Source of the DNA: Sulfurisphaera ohwakuensis
GTDB taxonomy: Archaea > Thermoproteota > Thermoprotei_A > Sulfolobales > Sulfolobaceae
NCBI RefSeq assembly: GCF_009729055.1
Contig: NZ_CP045484.1
Coordinates: 992,001 to 1,056,000 of the forward strand
Direction: 5' to 3'
Length of the DNA stretch: 64,000 bases
Shown: positions 36,535-47,391 of the stretch, in pieces
How positions within the stretch are numbered: position 1 is the stretch's first letter
Layout of the letters: the number at the start of each line of letters is the position of its first letter
Program-made: the position numbers and the translations under genes
Notes under the pieces: model-generated
Database searches by the model: none
What the model was told of the DNA's origin: nothing
Seen by the model: the letters and a program-made list of their open reading frames with translations, nothing else

Positions 36535-36984
36535 ATTATCTAATTGGCTATATAATCTTTTTTCTTTTTCTATTAATACATTTGCTAAATTATTATAAGC
36601 TTCTTCCCAGGCTTTTAACACATTTTCTGGTGGGTTTAGTATTTCTTTTATTGCTTGTAATAACGATTCCCCAACTAATGGATAGTGTTCTGGTTTTACA
36701 CCCGCTTTTACATGACTTTTAGCTACTACGTCTAATATCTTATCAATCTTCGCTATATTTTCTATGTTGACAGCATACAAATAAATTAGGTTTGCTAATT
36801 TCTGGTGTTGATTGGATGGAGCATTTTTGAATAAGTCCTTAGTTTCTGGGTATTTGGTGAAAAGTATTTCATACATTCTTTTAGTTATTATTTCTCCTTT
36901 AGTTTCTAGTATAGGTAGTGTACTTTTAACTATTTTTATAGTCTCACTTCTTATTCCAACTTGCATTTTACTCTCGTATTTCAT
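36526..36984 (-). CDS. Single-domain globin (flavohaemoglobin-type haem domain)
   Basis: About 152 residues from the ATG at 36984; an earlier ATG at 37029 would add 15. The sequence parallels the haem domain of Hmp: IVKSTLPILETKGEIITKRMYEILFTKYPETKDLF (Tyr at the B10 position, Phe at CD1), SNQHQKLA (Gln at E7), then KSHVKAGVKPEHYPLVGE with the proximal His. There is no reductase domain. Such globins bind O2 and NO and often act as NO dioxygenases. The adjacent nitrite/nitrate reductase operon, a possible source of NO, makes NO protection a reasonable role. Confidence 0.85.
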   Translation of the reverse strand: MKYESKMQVGIRSETIKIVKSTLPILETKGEIITKRMYEILFTKYPETKDLFKNAPSNQHQKLANLIYLYAVNIENIAKIDKILDVVAKSHVKAGVKPEHYPLVGESLLQAIKEILNPPENVLKAWEEAYNNLANVLIEKEKRLYSQLDNSI

Positions 36985-37029
36985 ATTTATTAAACAATTA
37001 ATTAAATGTTGTCTTCTTTTCAGTTTCAA

Positions 37030-37336
37030 TTCTTTTAATTGTCATTATTAATTCACAGTATAATAGCTTAAAAACAAGACTGCATTAAAAAATGTTTAAT
37101 ATCACATAGCTATAATTTATATAAGAGTCTTATATGATATTATTTTTATTAATTTTAAGAAAATAAAGAGATCACTAAATCTCTTTAGATTATGTGAGGC
37201 ATAACTAAAAATTTTTCAAATATCGTGTTTATTTACATGCTTTATTATGATAAAATATCATGACGATTTAACACTAGTTCGCCAGAAAGATCGAATGATA
37301 TAAAAATTATTTAAAAAGAAATAAAAGGGGAAGAAA
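37030..37336. promoter_or_regulatory. Divergent promoter region of globin and nitrate operon
   Basis: 307 bases without genes. A/T-rich boxes lie near 37295-37310 before the nitrite reductase gene, which has a strong AAGGGGAAG ribosome site. Shared regulation of the globin and the nitrate genes is possible from this layout. Confidence 0.4.
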
Positions 37337-38674
37337 ATGAAATACTCTGATAAATTTAAGCTATTATACCCAGAAAGATTTAAAGGAATTTACAGCAGTA
37401 GAGGAGATAATGATTTAATCTCAATAAGGATAAGACAAGGAAAAGAAAGAGACCCTTCTACTTGGTGGTATTATCAGCTAGAAACTTTAGGAGAAATATC
37501 AAAAAGGTTTGGAAATGGTAAAGTTCATTTTACAACTAGAGGAGACATAGAGCTTTATGGTATTCACTTGAGCGATAAAGAGAAAGTGTTAAAACTACTT
37601 GAAAGTGTTGAATTAGACCCTAGGGACTCTTGTGGTGCATCTGTAAGGAATGTATTACCTTGTCCATCTTATTTATGCCCTTATGCAAAAATTGATGCCA
37701 CTAAAGCTGCATTAGATATCGCAATTTTCTTTAGACATAATCCTGAGTATGAATATCCTAAACTACCTAAGAGGATAAAAATTTCCATTTCAGCTTGTGA
37801 GAAAGGTTGCTCTGCACCAGTAATTATGGATGTAGGTATAGTAGCTAGAGGGGAAAACATCTTTGATGTGTATATAGGTGGAGGAATAGGAGATCATGAT
37901 TTTGAAGGAGTTAAATTATTTGAAGGAGTTACATTAACTGAAGCTAAAAAGATTTCAATAGCTGTAGCAAACATCCTAAAGAGAGAGAATGAGAAAAGAG
38001 GATTTAAATGGGTTGTACAAAAATATGGTATACAAAAAATAAAGGAGTTAATTTATGAAGAAATGAGAAAAATTGAAATCGAAGAAGTAAAGACTATACC
38101 CCCTAAGGCTCTTAATGCAAGAATTATGGTTGTTAGGACTAAAGGCAGTTGGTTAGATTGGGAAGATGTAATAAAAGTAGCTGAAATTGCAAAAAAGAAC
38201 TTTGGTTTTGTTTCACTATTTAATACACAAACAATATTTATTCCAGTGAAGGAAATTCCTAAAGATGCTGAAATAATAGAGTATCCTTATTTAGAAAAAG
38301 AAGTAGAAGCATGTATTGGTGATGATTTTTGCCCACCAGCAATAATTTCTACTACGCAAATAGCTGAAGATGTTTTAAAAATAATTGGAGATAAGAAAAT
38401 AAAAATTCACATTTCTGGTTGTTCTCATTCTTGTGGGAGACATCAAATAGCAGATATAGGTTTTGTAGGAGTTATGAGAAATGGAAGGAAAAGACTGAGA
38501 ATTTACGTGGGCGGTAATAATTATAAATTGGGTAAAGTCGTAGGAGAGATAGATTTAGAACATTATCCTATTGTTGTAGAAAAATTGAAAGAACTCAATG
38601 TAAATGACATAACTAAGGTAAAAGAGGTACTTGAGCAAATACCGACTTTTACACAAGTGAATGAAAATGAATAA
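37337..38674 (+). CDS. nirA: Ferredoxin-type assimilatory nitrite reductase (sirohaem/4Fe-4S)
   Basis: 445 residues. The two-half sirohaem reductase fold is visible, with a first half containing VHFTTRGDIELYG and RDSCGASVRNVLPCP. Two cysteine pairs bind the coupled 4Fe-4S cluster and sirohaem: C-x5-C in ACIGDDFCPPA near 333 and C-x3-C in SGCSHSCGRH near 363. It would reduce nitrite to ammonium with ferredoxin. A sulfite reductase of the same family is possible, but its operon mates are a nitrate transporter and a NasA-like reductase. First gene of a three-gene unit; its end overlaps the transporter start by 14 bases. Confidence 0.85.
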   Translation: MKYSDKFKLLYPERFKGIYSSRGDNDLISIRIRQGKERDPSTWWYYQLETLGEISKRFGNGKVHFTTRGDIELYGIHLSDKEKVLKLLESVELDPRDSCGASVRNVLPCPSYLCPYAKIDATKAALDIAIFFRHNPEYEYPKLPKRIKISISACEKGCSAPVIMDVGIVARGENIFDVYIGGGIGDHDFEGVKLFEGVTLTEAKKISIAVANILKRENEKRGFKWVVQKYGIQKIKELIYEEMRKIEIEEVKTIPPKALNARIMVVRTKGSWLDWEDVIKVAEIAKKNFGFVSLFNTQTIFIPVKEIPKDAEIIEYPYLEKEVEACIGDDFCPPAIISTTQIAEDVLKIIGDKKIKIHISGCSHSCGRHQIADIGFVGVMRNGRKRLRIYVGGNNYKLGKVVGEIDLEHYPIVVEKLKELNVNDITKVKEVLEQIPTFTQVNENE

Positions 38675-39911
38675 AGGTTTAGTTTCTGGTACATTAGCTT
38701 TCTTTTCTGGATTCTCTGCAGTTGCACTCTTCGGCATAACTGTATTAAAGGTAGAACCTATTTTAAAATTAAATCTTATTGAAAGTTCTTGGCTAGTTGC
38801 AATACCTTTAGTAACTGGAGCTTTCTTAAGAATACCTTTTTCTCTTCTAGTAAATAAACTAGGTAAATGGGTCTTATTTATACAGTTATTTATTGGACTA
38901 ATTGGACTTATAGGCATTATATTTACTTTAATCGATATTAGTACACTACCTAATTCATATGATTTGTTACTACTATTTGGTGCAATAGCTGGAACTGGGA
39001 TTTCGACATTTTCAAGTGGTATAACATACGTTTCCTATTTTTATCCACAAAGAAAACAAGGAACAGCATTAGGTATATTCGCAGGTTTAGGTAACACTGC
39101 ACCTGGAATATTTACGGCAATACTACCATTAGCCTTAGCAAAATTAGGACTTATATATTCATACATAGCGTGGGCCATATTTTTAGGATTAACGATAATA
39201 CTTTTTGTAATTCTATCTCCATGCCCATCATATCTAAAGTATTTAAAGGAAATAAAAAGAGAAGATAAGATTAAAGAACTTCTAAATGTAGAAGGGCTAG
39301 ATATAATACCCTTATCTTCATTAAAGGAATCCATAGAAGAAAGTATAAAAAATCTTAGAGTATGGGCTTTAGTCCTAATGTACTGGACTTCTTTTGGCGG
39401 ATTTGAGGCATTAACCGAATGGTTACCTACGTATTGGAAAGAGTTCATACATATATCCCCAATAGAAGCTGGTATATTAACTGGAGTATTGTATTCTTTA
39501 CTAACAGCACTAATAAGAGTTCTAGGTGGATGGTGGTCAGACATTTTTTCTGGAGAAAGAGTAACCGTTATATCATTTTTAATTATGATAATAGGGAGTT
39601 TAACATTCGTTTTAGCATATTCATTTTTAATTGCCGTAATTGCTGAAATAATTATGGCTCTTGGAATGGGCATAGCTAACGGAGCTATTTTCAAATTAGT
39701 GCCCAAATATGCAAATAGAGCTATTAGCGGCGCTTCTGGATTAGTAGGAGGTTTAGGATCTGCAGGAGGATTACTAATTCCCCCAATTATGGGATATATT
39801 GCAAGCATGTCTAATTTTTCATTAGCATTTACAGTTTTCTTATTTTTAGGTGCAATATCACTTTTCCTTTCATTAAAACTGTTAAAAATAGATAGGGTGA
39901 GAGAAGCTTGA
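38661..39911 (+). CDS. Nitrate/nitrite transporter, MFS (NarK/NasA-type NNP family)
   Basis: 416 residues, about 12 membrane helices. The glycine-rich helix GTALGIFAGLGNTAPGIFTAILP near residue 135 and the later FKLVPKYANRAISGASGLVGGLGSAGGLLIPP near 350 correspond to the two nitrate-signature helices of NNP transporters, where glycines line the nitrate path. Located between the nitrite and nitrate reductase genes with overlaps on both sides (TTGA at the 3' end). It imports nitrate for assimilation. Confidence 0.88.
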   Translation: MKMNKGLVSGTLAFFSGFSAVALFGITVLKVEPILKLNLIESSWLVAIPLVTGAFLRIPFSLLVNKLGKWVLFIQLFIGLIGLIGIIFTLIDISTLPNSYDLLLLFGAIAGTGISTFSSGITYVSYFYPQRKQGTALGIFAGLGNTAPGIFTAILPLALAKLGLIYSYIAWAIFLGLTIILFVILSPCPSYLKYLKEIKREDKIKELLNVEGLDIIPLSSLKESIEESIKNLRVWALVLMYWTSFGGFEALTEWLPTYWKEFIHISPIEAGILTGVLYSLLTALIRVLGGWWSDIFSGERVTVISFLIMIIGSLTFVLAYSFLIAVIAEIIMALGMGIANGAIFKLVPKYANRAISGASGLVGGLGSAGGLLIPPIMGYIASMSNFSLAFTVFLFLGAISLFLSLKLLKIDRVREA

Positions 39912-42031
39912 GTACCATATGTCCTTATTGTGGAGTTGGTTGTAAGTTAAAAATTAAGGATAATAAGATATTTCCAGATAATTATATAACTAATAAGGGA
40001 ATGATGTGCGTTAAAGGAGCAACGCTATTAGATACAATAGATTCTGGCAGAATACTTCATCCTTTGCAAGATATGAAGGAAATATCCTGGAGTAAGGCCA
40101 CTGAAATAATTTCAACAAAATTCAGAAAATTCTATAAAAAAGATAAAAATTCCTTAGGGATATACATTGGTGCACAAATACCTACTGAAGATCAGTATCT
40201 AGCTGTAAAATTAGGTAAGGGATATATAGGCACACCAAATTTTGATTCTAATGTTAGACTGTGTATGGCTAGTGCTGCTTATGCCTTAAAATATTCCTTT
40301 GGAGATCCATCACCTACAGCATCTTATGATGAAATAGAAAGAGCTGAAACATTCTTTCTTGTTGGTGTAAATCCAGCATCTTCTTTTCCAGTATTATGGA
40401 ATAGAATAATTTCCTCAAGAAAGAGAAATGGTGGAAAAATAATAGTAATAGATCCTATACTTACGGATACTGCATCACAAGCTGATATTTACATTAAGAT
40501 TAAGCCAGGTAGAGATATAATACTCCTAATAGCAGTTTACATAAAATCCTACGCTTGGAAGGTTTTTAAATAAACCATTCTCAGTAGTGAATATTATTAC
40601 TATAAAAACGATAGAACTTATCCTATTTACTAAAATTAGATATAAGTATTAGAAAATTTTTTGTAAGAAAAATCTTGTGCAACGATTTTCCAATAAATGC
40701 TACTCCTAAATTCAATAGCTAATGTTCTTTTGAATAGTGTTAAAATTATTCCAGAGGGTTTTGACGAATTTAAAGAGATAGCAACCAAGTACGTCCCAGA
40801 AAGAATCTCTAAGATTTTAAACATAGACGAGAAACTGATAATTTCAATTGCTAGGAGAATTAATGAAACTAAAACGCTTTTTATGTGGGGAATGGGAGTA
40901 AATCAGACGCCTAGAGGTGTTGATACTGGCATCTTAATATCTACATTAGCTATTCTATCTGGCAATATAGGCAAACCAGGTACTGGAGTTTTACCACTGA
41001 CTGGACAACATAATTCTATGGGTGCAAGAGAAGCTGGAGCATTAGCCGGAATGCTACCGGGTCTAAGATATATCACTAATGAGAAAGAAGTTATTGAAGT
41101 TGAAGATTATTGGGGTTTGCCAAGATATTCAATCCCAAGAACGTTTAACACGATTACAGAAATGTATAAGTTAATGGAAGAGAGAAAAATCCGTGGGCTA
41201 TGGATAATAGGAACTAACCCAATAGTTTCTTTACCCCGATCAAGAAGATTTAAAGATTTACTCTCATACGTAGATTTAGTGGTAGTTCAAGATGCATATT
41301 TTACTGAGACAGTAAATGAAGCAGATATCGTTCTACCAGCTGCTAGCTGGTTAGAAAGAGAAGGTATACATACTGCAGGAGATAGAACAGTTAGCTATTT
41401 GCCAAAACTAAAAGAACCTATAGGAGAAAGTAAACCCGATTGGGAAATAGTAAGAAATATAGGGATAGAGATGGGATTTCCGCTTTACTATTCGTCAATT
41501 GAGGAAATATTTAATGAGTTTAAAGGTTTAACAAAAGGAAGAATTGATGATATATCAAGTTTAACTTATAAAGATCTTGAAAAAGGATATAGATGGCCAA
41601 ATAATCAATCAGTAATTATACCTAAGATTTTTAGGACTAAAGGAATACATTATGAATTGGAATTGGAAATAGATGATAATTCAATATATATTATAACTGG
41701 AAGAACAGAGATACATTGGAATACTAGAAGTAGGTCTTCAAGGAGTTGGTTATTGCAAAGACTAGGACAGGATAATTATGTCTTTCTAAGCAATGATCTG
41801 TGCGAGAAGCTAAGGATAATATCTGGAGAAGAAATTGAGTTAAAAACAAGAGAAGGATCAATTAAAGGAATAGCAAAGTGTAGTGATAGAATTTCTGGAA
41901 ATGTACTCTTTATGCCATTTCATTGGGGCAAGGCAAACACTATTATGGACTGGCAAGTAGATCCAATAAGTAAGGAACCCGCATTTAAAATGCTTAAAGC
42001 TTATATCTCAAATAAACTTTTACCAAACTAA
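39908..42031 (+). pseudogene. Assimilatory nitrate reductase catalytic subunit (NasA-like), split by a MITE
   Basis: The first part (39908-40529) starts at TTG with a 4Fe-4S motif CPYCGVGCKLK...GMMCVKG, then NVRLCMASAAY, where the Cys is the expected Mo ligand. The second part (40710-42031) contains TGQHNSMGAREAGALAGMLPG, close to the TGQPNAMGGREVG signature of nitrate reductases, then LVVVQDAYFTETVNEADIVLPA and the C-terminal molybdopterin-binding barrel. A 172-bp MITE plus an 8-bp target duplication separates them; removing 180 bases leaves exactly 648 codons. As it stands the mRNA would give two polypeptides. It could also be a formate-dehydrogenase-like enzyme, but the operon supports nitrate. 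Confidence 0.88.
40530..40701. mobile_element. 172-bp MITE related to the ISC1217-like element
   Basis: Flanked by identical 8-bp repeats ACTCCTAA at 40522-40529 and 40702-40709. Its right end GATTTTCCAATAAATGCT differs by one base from the right end of the ISC1217-like IS at 60190-61338 (GATTTTCCTATAAATGCT). Its left end AGCAGTTTACATAAAATCC is an imperfect inverse. No coding capacity. It would be moved by the transposase of the full element. Confidence 0.82.
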
Positions 42032-42046
42032 GAAAAAATGGAAAAT

Positions 42047-43024
42047 TTATCCAGTAATAAATTGATGCGCTTTTATTTTATCTCCTTCTACAACTATGTA
42101 TACACCATGAAATATTCCAGATGAGTATTCACTACCAGGATTTAAAACTAATGTTCCCGCTACTTTATCAAAAGCTCTTGATTCATGGATATGTCCATGA
42201 ATTCCTAGAAGTGGTTTATACTCTTCAATAATTTTTCTAACACTTTGTGAGCCAACATGGGTCATCAGTATGTCACCACCTTTTACAACTGGTTTAAGAT
42301 TCTTATCCAATAAAGGAGCATTATCTAGGTTCGTACCAAATGGAGGAGCATGAGTATTTAAGATAACTTTTGATGGATCTTTAACCTTGTTCATGATACT
42401 TTTTAATTCTTTATATATCTCATCCTCACTCTTTTCCCTATAAGTATTCCAGGGTGTTGGATTAACATAACCATAAGAAATCATTTCAAAATTGTCAAAT
42501 TGAATTATAAAACCTTCAGTAGGTTTAAATATTGAGTCCTCATTAACAACATCAAACATATACATTGGGTCATCATTACCTAAATTAAAGTATATTGGAA
42601 TTTTAACATCTTTATATCGTTCTTCAGCCAGCTGTATCCACTCCTTAAATCTTTCGATTATCGCTGTCCTAAATGCCTCATCAACTTTCTTCTTATCTTG
42701 AAGCATATCCTCATACCCTTTTTTATCAACTATAATATAATAGTTACCATTGTTCTTAATTTGTTTTGTGATATTTTCTAATCCCTCTCTACCCACTTGT
42801 GCTCCTTCAAATTCATATTTTCCATTACCCAAATCAATGATAGGAATTAATGCCTTTCCAGCTAAATCACCACCTATTATCATAACATCAACTTTTAACA
42901 TTTTACCAACATTTAAAAACTTTCTAAAAGCCACATCTGAAGCATGAAGATCGCTCGTGAATAAGATTTTTAGCTGGCTTTTCTTATCAATACCTTCTGG
43001 TTGTTTTCTCTTAAATAACCCCAT
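42047..43024 (-). CDS. Metallophosphoesterase (calcineurin-like)
   Basis: 325 residues. Metal-site motifs in order: FTSDLHASD near 29 (Asp and His), IIGGDLAGK near 52 (Asp), LGNDDP near 150 (Asn), [10 protein letters not shown] near 223 (His) and GHIHES near 285 (His-x-His). These form the di-metal centre of calcineurin-like phosphoesterases. The substrate is unknown. A clear paralogue starts at 63178. It lies between nitrate reductase and urease genes and is not obviously part of either. Confidence 0.88.
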   Translation of the reverse strand: MGLFKRKQPEGIDKKSQLKILFTSDLHASDVAFRKFLNVGKMLKVDVMIIGGDLAGKALIPIIDLGNGKYEFEGAQVGREGLENITKQIKNNGNYYIIVDKKGYEDMLQDKKKVDEAFRTAIIERFKEWIQLAEERYKDVKIPIYFNLGNDDPMYMFDVVNEDSIFKPTEGFIIQFDNFEMISYGYVNPTPWNTYREKSEDEIYKELKSIMNKVKDPSKVILNTHAPPFGTNLDNAPLLDKNLKPVVKGGDILMTHVGSQSVRKIIEEYKPLLGIHGHIHESRAFDKVAGTLVLNPGSEYSSGIFHGVYIVVEGDKIKAHQFITG

Positions 43025-43363
43025 AAAAGAAAATCATAATTGTAATATATAAATTTGAGTTTAAATAATCGCCAGTATTAACCTATCAATAGCTATAAAG
43101 TATAATTTTCACCACGTTTATTGAATATGATAAATTACGTTAATGTTCAGTCTAAGAGTTGGATAATTCAACTACGTTTAAATTATCTGACGTAAATTGG
43201 AACAATTTTTACTCGATGAAAATATTTCATTTTTTACATTTTAAAATTATAATTATATAACCTTGATAGTCCAATATTATGTTTAAGAAAGTGAATATTG
43301 TTTAACATTTTGCGAATAAGACTTAAATATCAATTTAAAATATTCACGTATGTGGGCTGAAAA
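43025..43363. promoter_or_regulatory. Urease operon upstream region, 339 bp
   Basis: No gene seen. An A/T-rich box (ACTTAAATATCAAT) at about 43321-43334 fits a TATA element roughly 30 bases before the ureAB ATG, and GGGCTGA at about 43352 is a possible ribosome site. TTAACATTTTGCG precedes the box. The minus-strand phosphoesterase promoter lies at the left edge. Confidence 0.4.
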
Positions 43364-44023
43364 ATGTTTCTAACACCTAGGGAGCAAGAAAAATTGCTTA
43401 TTTCATGGGCTGCAGAAGTTGCAAGAAGGAGAAGAGCTAAAGGATTAAAGCTAAACTATGCAGAAGCTATGGCAATTATAGTAGATTATATTTTAGAAAA
43501 AGCTAGAGAAGGAGTTAAAATGGAAGATATAATTAAAGGGGCACAAGAATTATTAACTGAAAACGATGTTATGGAATATGTACCGGAACTTCTTGATCTA
43601 GTCCAAGTAGAAGCAACATTTCCAGATGGTACAAAATTAGTTACAGTTAGAAATCCAATAAAAAGTAGCAAGAGAACATTAAATACTTATGTGATTCAAC
43701 AAGGGGAAATAGAAGTTAATGGAAAAGAGATAGAATTAGAGGTAACTAATACTGGTGACAGACCTATCCAAGTAGGCTCACATTTTCACTTTTTTGAAGT
43801 AAATAAGGCTCTAAAATTTGATAGGGAAAAAGCTTATGGAATGAGATTGTCAATCCCAGCAGGGACAGCCGTAAGATTTGAGCCTGGGCAAACTAAAATT
43901 GTTAAGCTAAGAAAGATAGGAGGTGGAGGAAGGGTTACTGGATTAAACGGTTTAACAGAAGGTTCTCTAGAACATAATAAGGAAGAGGCTATTAAAAGAG
44001 CAAAGGAGAGGGGATTTACTTGA
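43364..44023 (+). CDS. ureAB: Urease gamma-beta fusion subunit
   Basis: 219 residues. Residues 1-100 are the gamma subunit ([37 protein letters not shown]-type start, [14 protein letters not shown]). Residues about 110-219 are the beta subunit ([36 protein letters not shown]). Fused gamma-beta chains are known from Helicobacter (UreA) and some archaea. Together with UreC it forms the nickel enzyme that hydrolyses urea to ammonia and carbamate. The stop overlaps the ureC TTG. Confidence 0.95.
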   Translation: MFLTPREQEKLLISWAAEVARRRRAKGLKLNYAEAMAIIVDYILEKAREGVKMEDIIKGAQELLTENDVMEYVPELLDLVQVEATFPDGTKLVTVRNPIKSSKRTLNTYVIQQGEIEVNGKEIELEVTNTGDRPIQVGSHFHFFEVNKALKFDREKAYGMRLSIPAGTAVRFEPGQTKIVKLRKIGGGGRVTGLNGLTEGSLEHNKEEAIKRAKERGFT

Positions 44024-45693
44024 GAATAAGTAGAGAAAGATATTTTGAGCTATATGGACCAACTGAAGGAGACAAGATTAGGCTAGGGGATACAAATCTT
44101 TACATAACGATAGAGAAGGACTTAATTAAAAAAGGAGATGAACTGGTTTTCGGAGCCGGAAAAACTGCTAGAGATGGTTTAGGTTTATTGCCTAGCGTCA
44201 GAGAAGAGGAGGCGATGGATTTAATAATTACTAATGTAGTAATTCTCGACCCTTTATTAGGAGTTATAAAGGGAGATATTGGGGTCAAAGATGGCTTAAT
44301 TGTTGGGATTGGTCATGGCGGTAATCCTTTTACAATGGATGGTGTAAATTTTGTTTTAGGTTCTTCAACTGAAATTATTTCTGGGGAAGGGTTAATTGCC
44401 ACACCAGGTTTTATTGATACTCATATACACTGGGTTGCTCCACAGCAAGTTTTTGATGCTTTGTCGGCCGGATTTACAACACTAATTGGTGGTGGTACTG
44501 GACCAGCTGAAGGGACTAAGGCAACTACTGTAACTCCAGGGAGTTGGAATATTAAGATTGTTGCTGAAGCACTTGATTATTTCCCATTAAACTTTGCGTT
44601 AACAGCTAAAGGTTCATCCAGTAGGATTACTATGGAAGAAGTATTAAGAAATGGTGCGTCTGGTTTTAAGATTCATGAAGATTGGGGAGCTATGCCTAGA
44701 GTAATAGATGAAACCCTAACAGTTGCTGATGAATACGATGTTCAAGTAACAATACATACTGATACTTCGAATGAGAGTGGTTACTTAGAAGATACGCTCA
44801 GTGCTATTAATGGTAGAACAATTCACGCTTATCACGTAGAGGGTGCAGGAGGAGGGCATGCTCCAGATATTATTAGGATATGCGCAGAACCTAACGTTTT
44901 ACCTTCATCAACAAATCCTACGAAACCTTATACAATACACACTTATGAGGAGCATTTGGAAATGTTAATGGCTGTACACCATTTAAATCCAAAGGTTCCT
45001 GAAGATATTGCTTACGCCGAATCGAGAATTAGGGAAGAGACAATGATGGCAGAAGATTATTTACACGATTTAGGAGCAATAAGCATGATGTCCTCAGATT
45101 CCCAAGCTATGGGAAGAGTTGGAGAAACTGGAATAAGAACTTTCCAACTTGCACATAAAATGAAAGAACTAGGATTAGTCCAACTAAGTGATAATGAAAG
45201 AGTACTAAGATATTTAGCTAAAATAACAATTAATCCAGCAATAACCCATGGAATTTCTGATTACGTAGGCACTTTAGCACCAGGACATATTGCTGATATT
45301 GTACTGTGGGATCCAAGATTCTTCCCAGTAAAGCCTTACATGGTTATTAAAGGTGGTGCAATTGCCTGGGCATTAATGGGGGATACAAATGCTTCAATTG
45401 CTTATGCACAACCCGTACTTTACAAACCAATGTTTGGATATTACTCTGCTAAAAGCGTCTCATTCTTCTTCTCTGCAACTGATGGAGTAGAGAACTTGTC
45501 GAAGATTGTAAGAAGAAGAGTCTTACCAGTCAAAAATACTAGGCATCTAACTAAAAAGGATATGAAATATAATGATGTTTTACCAAAGATTGAGGTTAAT
45601 CCAGATACTTATGAAGTTAAAATTAATGGCACTGTACCAAAAGTTCCTCCTTCAAAATCATTGCCGCTAACTCAATTATATTTTATGTATTAG
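44020..45693 (+). CDS. ureC: Urease alpha (catalytic) subunit
   Basis: 557 residues, TTG start overlapping the ureAB stop. Active-site motifs are complete: DTHIHW near 132 (nickel His pair), [10 protein letters not shown] near 215 (carbamylated Lys), [11 protein letters not shown] near 243, [15 protein letters not shown] near 269, the flap His of the AVHHL segment near 320, and [12 protein letters not shown] near 360. The enzyme should be active if nickel is loaded. About usual length for the family. Confidence 0.96.
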   Translation: MRISRERYFELYGPTEGDKIRLGDTNLYITIEKDLIKKGDELVFGAGKTARDGLGLLPSVREEEAMDLIITNVVILDPLLGVIKGDIGVKDGLIVGIGHGGNPFTMDGVNFVLGSSTEIISGEGLIATPGFIDTHIHWVAPQQVFDALSAGFTTLIGGGTGPAEGTKATTVTPGSWNIKIVAEALDYFPLNFALTAKGSSSRITMEEVLRNGASGFKIHEDWGAMPRVIDETLTVADEYDVQVTIHTDTSNESGYLEDTLSAINGRTIHAYHVEGAGGGHAPDIIRICAEPNVLPSSTNPTKPYTIHTYEEHLEMLMAVHHLNPKVPEDIAYAESRIREETMMAEDYLHDLGAISMMSSDSQAMGRVGETGIRTFQLAHKMKELGLVQLSDNERVLRYLAKITINPAITHGISDYVGTLAPGHIADIVLWDPRFFPVKPYMVIKGGAIAWALMGDTNASIAYAQPVLYKPMFGYYSAKSVSFFFSATDGVENLSKIVRRRVLPVKNTRHLTKKDMKYNDVLPKIEVNPDTYEVKINGTVPKVPPSKSLPLTQLYFMY

Positions 45694-45702
45694 GGTGGTA
45701 TC

Positions 45703-46182
45703 ATGATTTTGACTAAAAAGTTGGGAAAAGAAAGTGAAACACATGAATTAATAGAGAAGGCTAAGACATTAGGAATTTTTAGAATAGTAGAGCTTTCTAG
45801 AGAATGTTTTGAGAGGCAAAGATGTAGAGGTAAGACTGATAAAGGAGAGGAAGTCATAATAAACTTAAAAGGCGTGCCAATTTCTGATAGCGATGTTTTT
45901 CAAGCTGATAATGGCTATATTATTCTACTAAAGGAGAAAGAGGAAAAAGTTATAGAGTTCAAAATAAATGATTTTACTTCTTTCATTTTAGGTTATATTA
46001 TAGGAAATTATCACATGAGAGTTATGGTTAATGAAAACAAAGTTTACATATCAGCGGAATTAGGTGAAGATTATTTGACACAAAAATTTAAGAATTTTAA
46101 TCCTAAAATTACTAAGATAAAATTTAATCCAAACGTAGATATGCCAGTACAACCTGTGGTGGTTGATTTTGCTAACACCTAA
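45703..46182 (+). CDS. ureE: Urease accessory protein UreE (nickel metallochaperone)
   Basis: 159 residues with an N-terminal beta domain and a C-terminal ferredoxin-like domain containing GYIIGNYHMRVMV, the nickel-site GN-x-H motif. The His-rich tail found in some bacterial UreE is absent. Ribosome site GGGTGG before the ATG. Its 3' end overlaps ureF by 20 bases. Confidence 0.88.
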   Translation: MILTKKLGKESETHELIEKAKTLGIFRIVELSRECFERQRCRGKTDKGEEVIINLKGVPISDSDVFQADNGYIILLKEKEEKVIEFKINDFTSFILGYIIGNYHMRVMVNENKVYISAELGEDYLTQKFKNFNPKITKIKFNPNVDMPVQPVVVDFANT

Positions 46183-46765
46183 AATATTTCAATTATTTGA
46201 TAGCGCATTACCAATAGGTTCCTTTAATTATTCTTTCGGTGTAGAAGAAGCTTGTATGAGGGGATTTGAGATAAGGAGATTTATTAGAGACATTTTCTTT
46301 AATGTGATTATGAAGGGGGATGTTGCAATAATAGAGTTAGCTTATGAAGATCCAGAAGAAGCTGATAAAATACTTTATGCATCAAAACTTCCCAAAGAAC
46401 TAAAGGAAGCAAGCGTTAATATGGGTTTATCCTTAGCTAGGCTGGAACTTTGTGATGACTATTATATTAAAAAAGTTAATAATGGTGAAGGTATAGGAAC
46501 TTATCCAGTTATTATAGCGAGATGCTGTAAATCTCTAGGAATTAGTAAAGACGACTGTAAAGCCGGTTTGGCTTATGCTGAACTATCCCAATTGGTTTTT
46601 AGCGCAGTAAGGCTAAGGGCTATAGATTTTATTGAAGGACAGAAAATCATTTGGTATTTGCTTTCTCAATATAAGGAGGAGAAGGAGTTTGAGCCTTTCA
46701 GTCCGGTTCTGGACATTTTGTCAAAACTTCATGAAGAAAGAGAACCTAGGGTGTTTCTCGCATGA
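46163..46765 (+). CDS. ureF: Urease accessory protein UreF
   Basis: 200 residues; the start is probably the TTG at 46163 or a nearby TTG, giving [27 protein letters not shown], the typical UreF opening. Helical; it binds UreD and UreG in the activation complex. The stop overlaps the ureG ATG (ATGA). Confidence 0.88.
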   Translation: MILLTPKIFQLFDSALPIGSFNYSFGVEEACMRGFEIRRFIRDIFFNVIMKGDVAIIELAYEDPEEADKILYASKLPKELKEASVNMGLSLARLELCDDYYIKKVNNGEGIGTYPVIIARCCKSLGISKDDCKAGLAYAELSQLVFSAVRLRAIDFIEGQKIIWYLLSQYKEEKEFEPFSPVLDILSKLHEEREPRVFLA

Positions 46766-47391
46766 TCAGAATCGGAGTTTTAGGTCCAGTTGGTAGTGGT
46801 AAGACAACGTTAATAGAGTTCTTAACAGAATACTTAGTAAAGAAGGAAGGACTTTCAGTGGGAATAATAACTAACGATGTTGTATCTTCTCATGACGCTC
46901 TAAGAATTTATCAGAATTTAGTGTTAAAGGAAAAGTTATTACCAAAAGAAAATGTAATAGGAATTGTAACGGGTGGTTGTCCCCATACGGCAATAAGAGA
47001 AGATCCTTCAGTAAATTTAAGAGCATTAGAAACTTTAATAAAAAGAACGAGTTTAGATGTTATATTTATAGAAAGTGGAGGAGATAATGTTATGTCGACA
47101 TTTAGCCCAGTGTTGGCTGACTATACAATCTTTGTATTAGATACAGCAGCTGGTGATAAATATCCCGGAAAAGGAGGATTAGGAATTCAGGAAAGCGATT
47201 TACTTGTTGTGAACAAAATAGATTTAGCACCTTTTGTAGGAGCTGATTTAGAGAAAATGAGAAGAGATGCAGAGAAGATAAGGAAGGATAAACCTACAGT
47301 CTTTATTAGTTTAAAGACAGGAGATGGAATAGACGATTTAATTAAAATTATAAGAAGTGAATTAGAACTTGAGGGGCTTATTAGAAGTTAA
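46762..47391 (+). CDS. ureG: Urease accessory GTPase UreG
   Basis: 209 residues. P-loop [10 protein letters not shown] near 8, nickel-site CPH in [16 protein letters not shown] near 72, switch ESGGDN near 104, NKIDLAP near 150. It couples GTP hydrolysis to nickel insertion. Overlaps ureD by 23 bases. Confidence 0.94.
   Translation: MIRIGVLGPVGSGKTTLIEFLTEYLVKKEGLSVGIITNDVVSSHDALRIYQNLVLKEKLLPKENVIGIVTGGCPHTAIREDPSVNLRALETLIKRTSLDVIFIESGGDNVMSTFSPVLADYTIFVLDTAAGDKYPGKGGLGIQESDLLVVNKIDLAPFVGADLEKMRRDAEKIRKDKPTVFISLKTGDGIDDLIKIIRSELELEGLIRS

Noticed and set aside
39041-39808. 255-codon open frame antisense to the nitrate transporter
   Set aside because: Pro/Ile/Ser-rich shadow translation of hydrophobic codons; the sense strand has a clear MFS protein in an overlapping operon.
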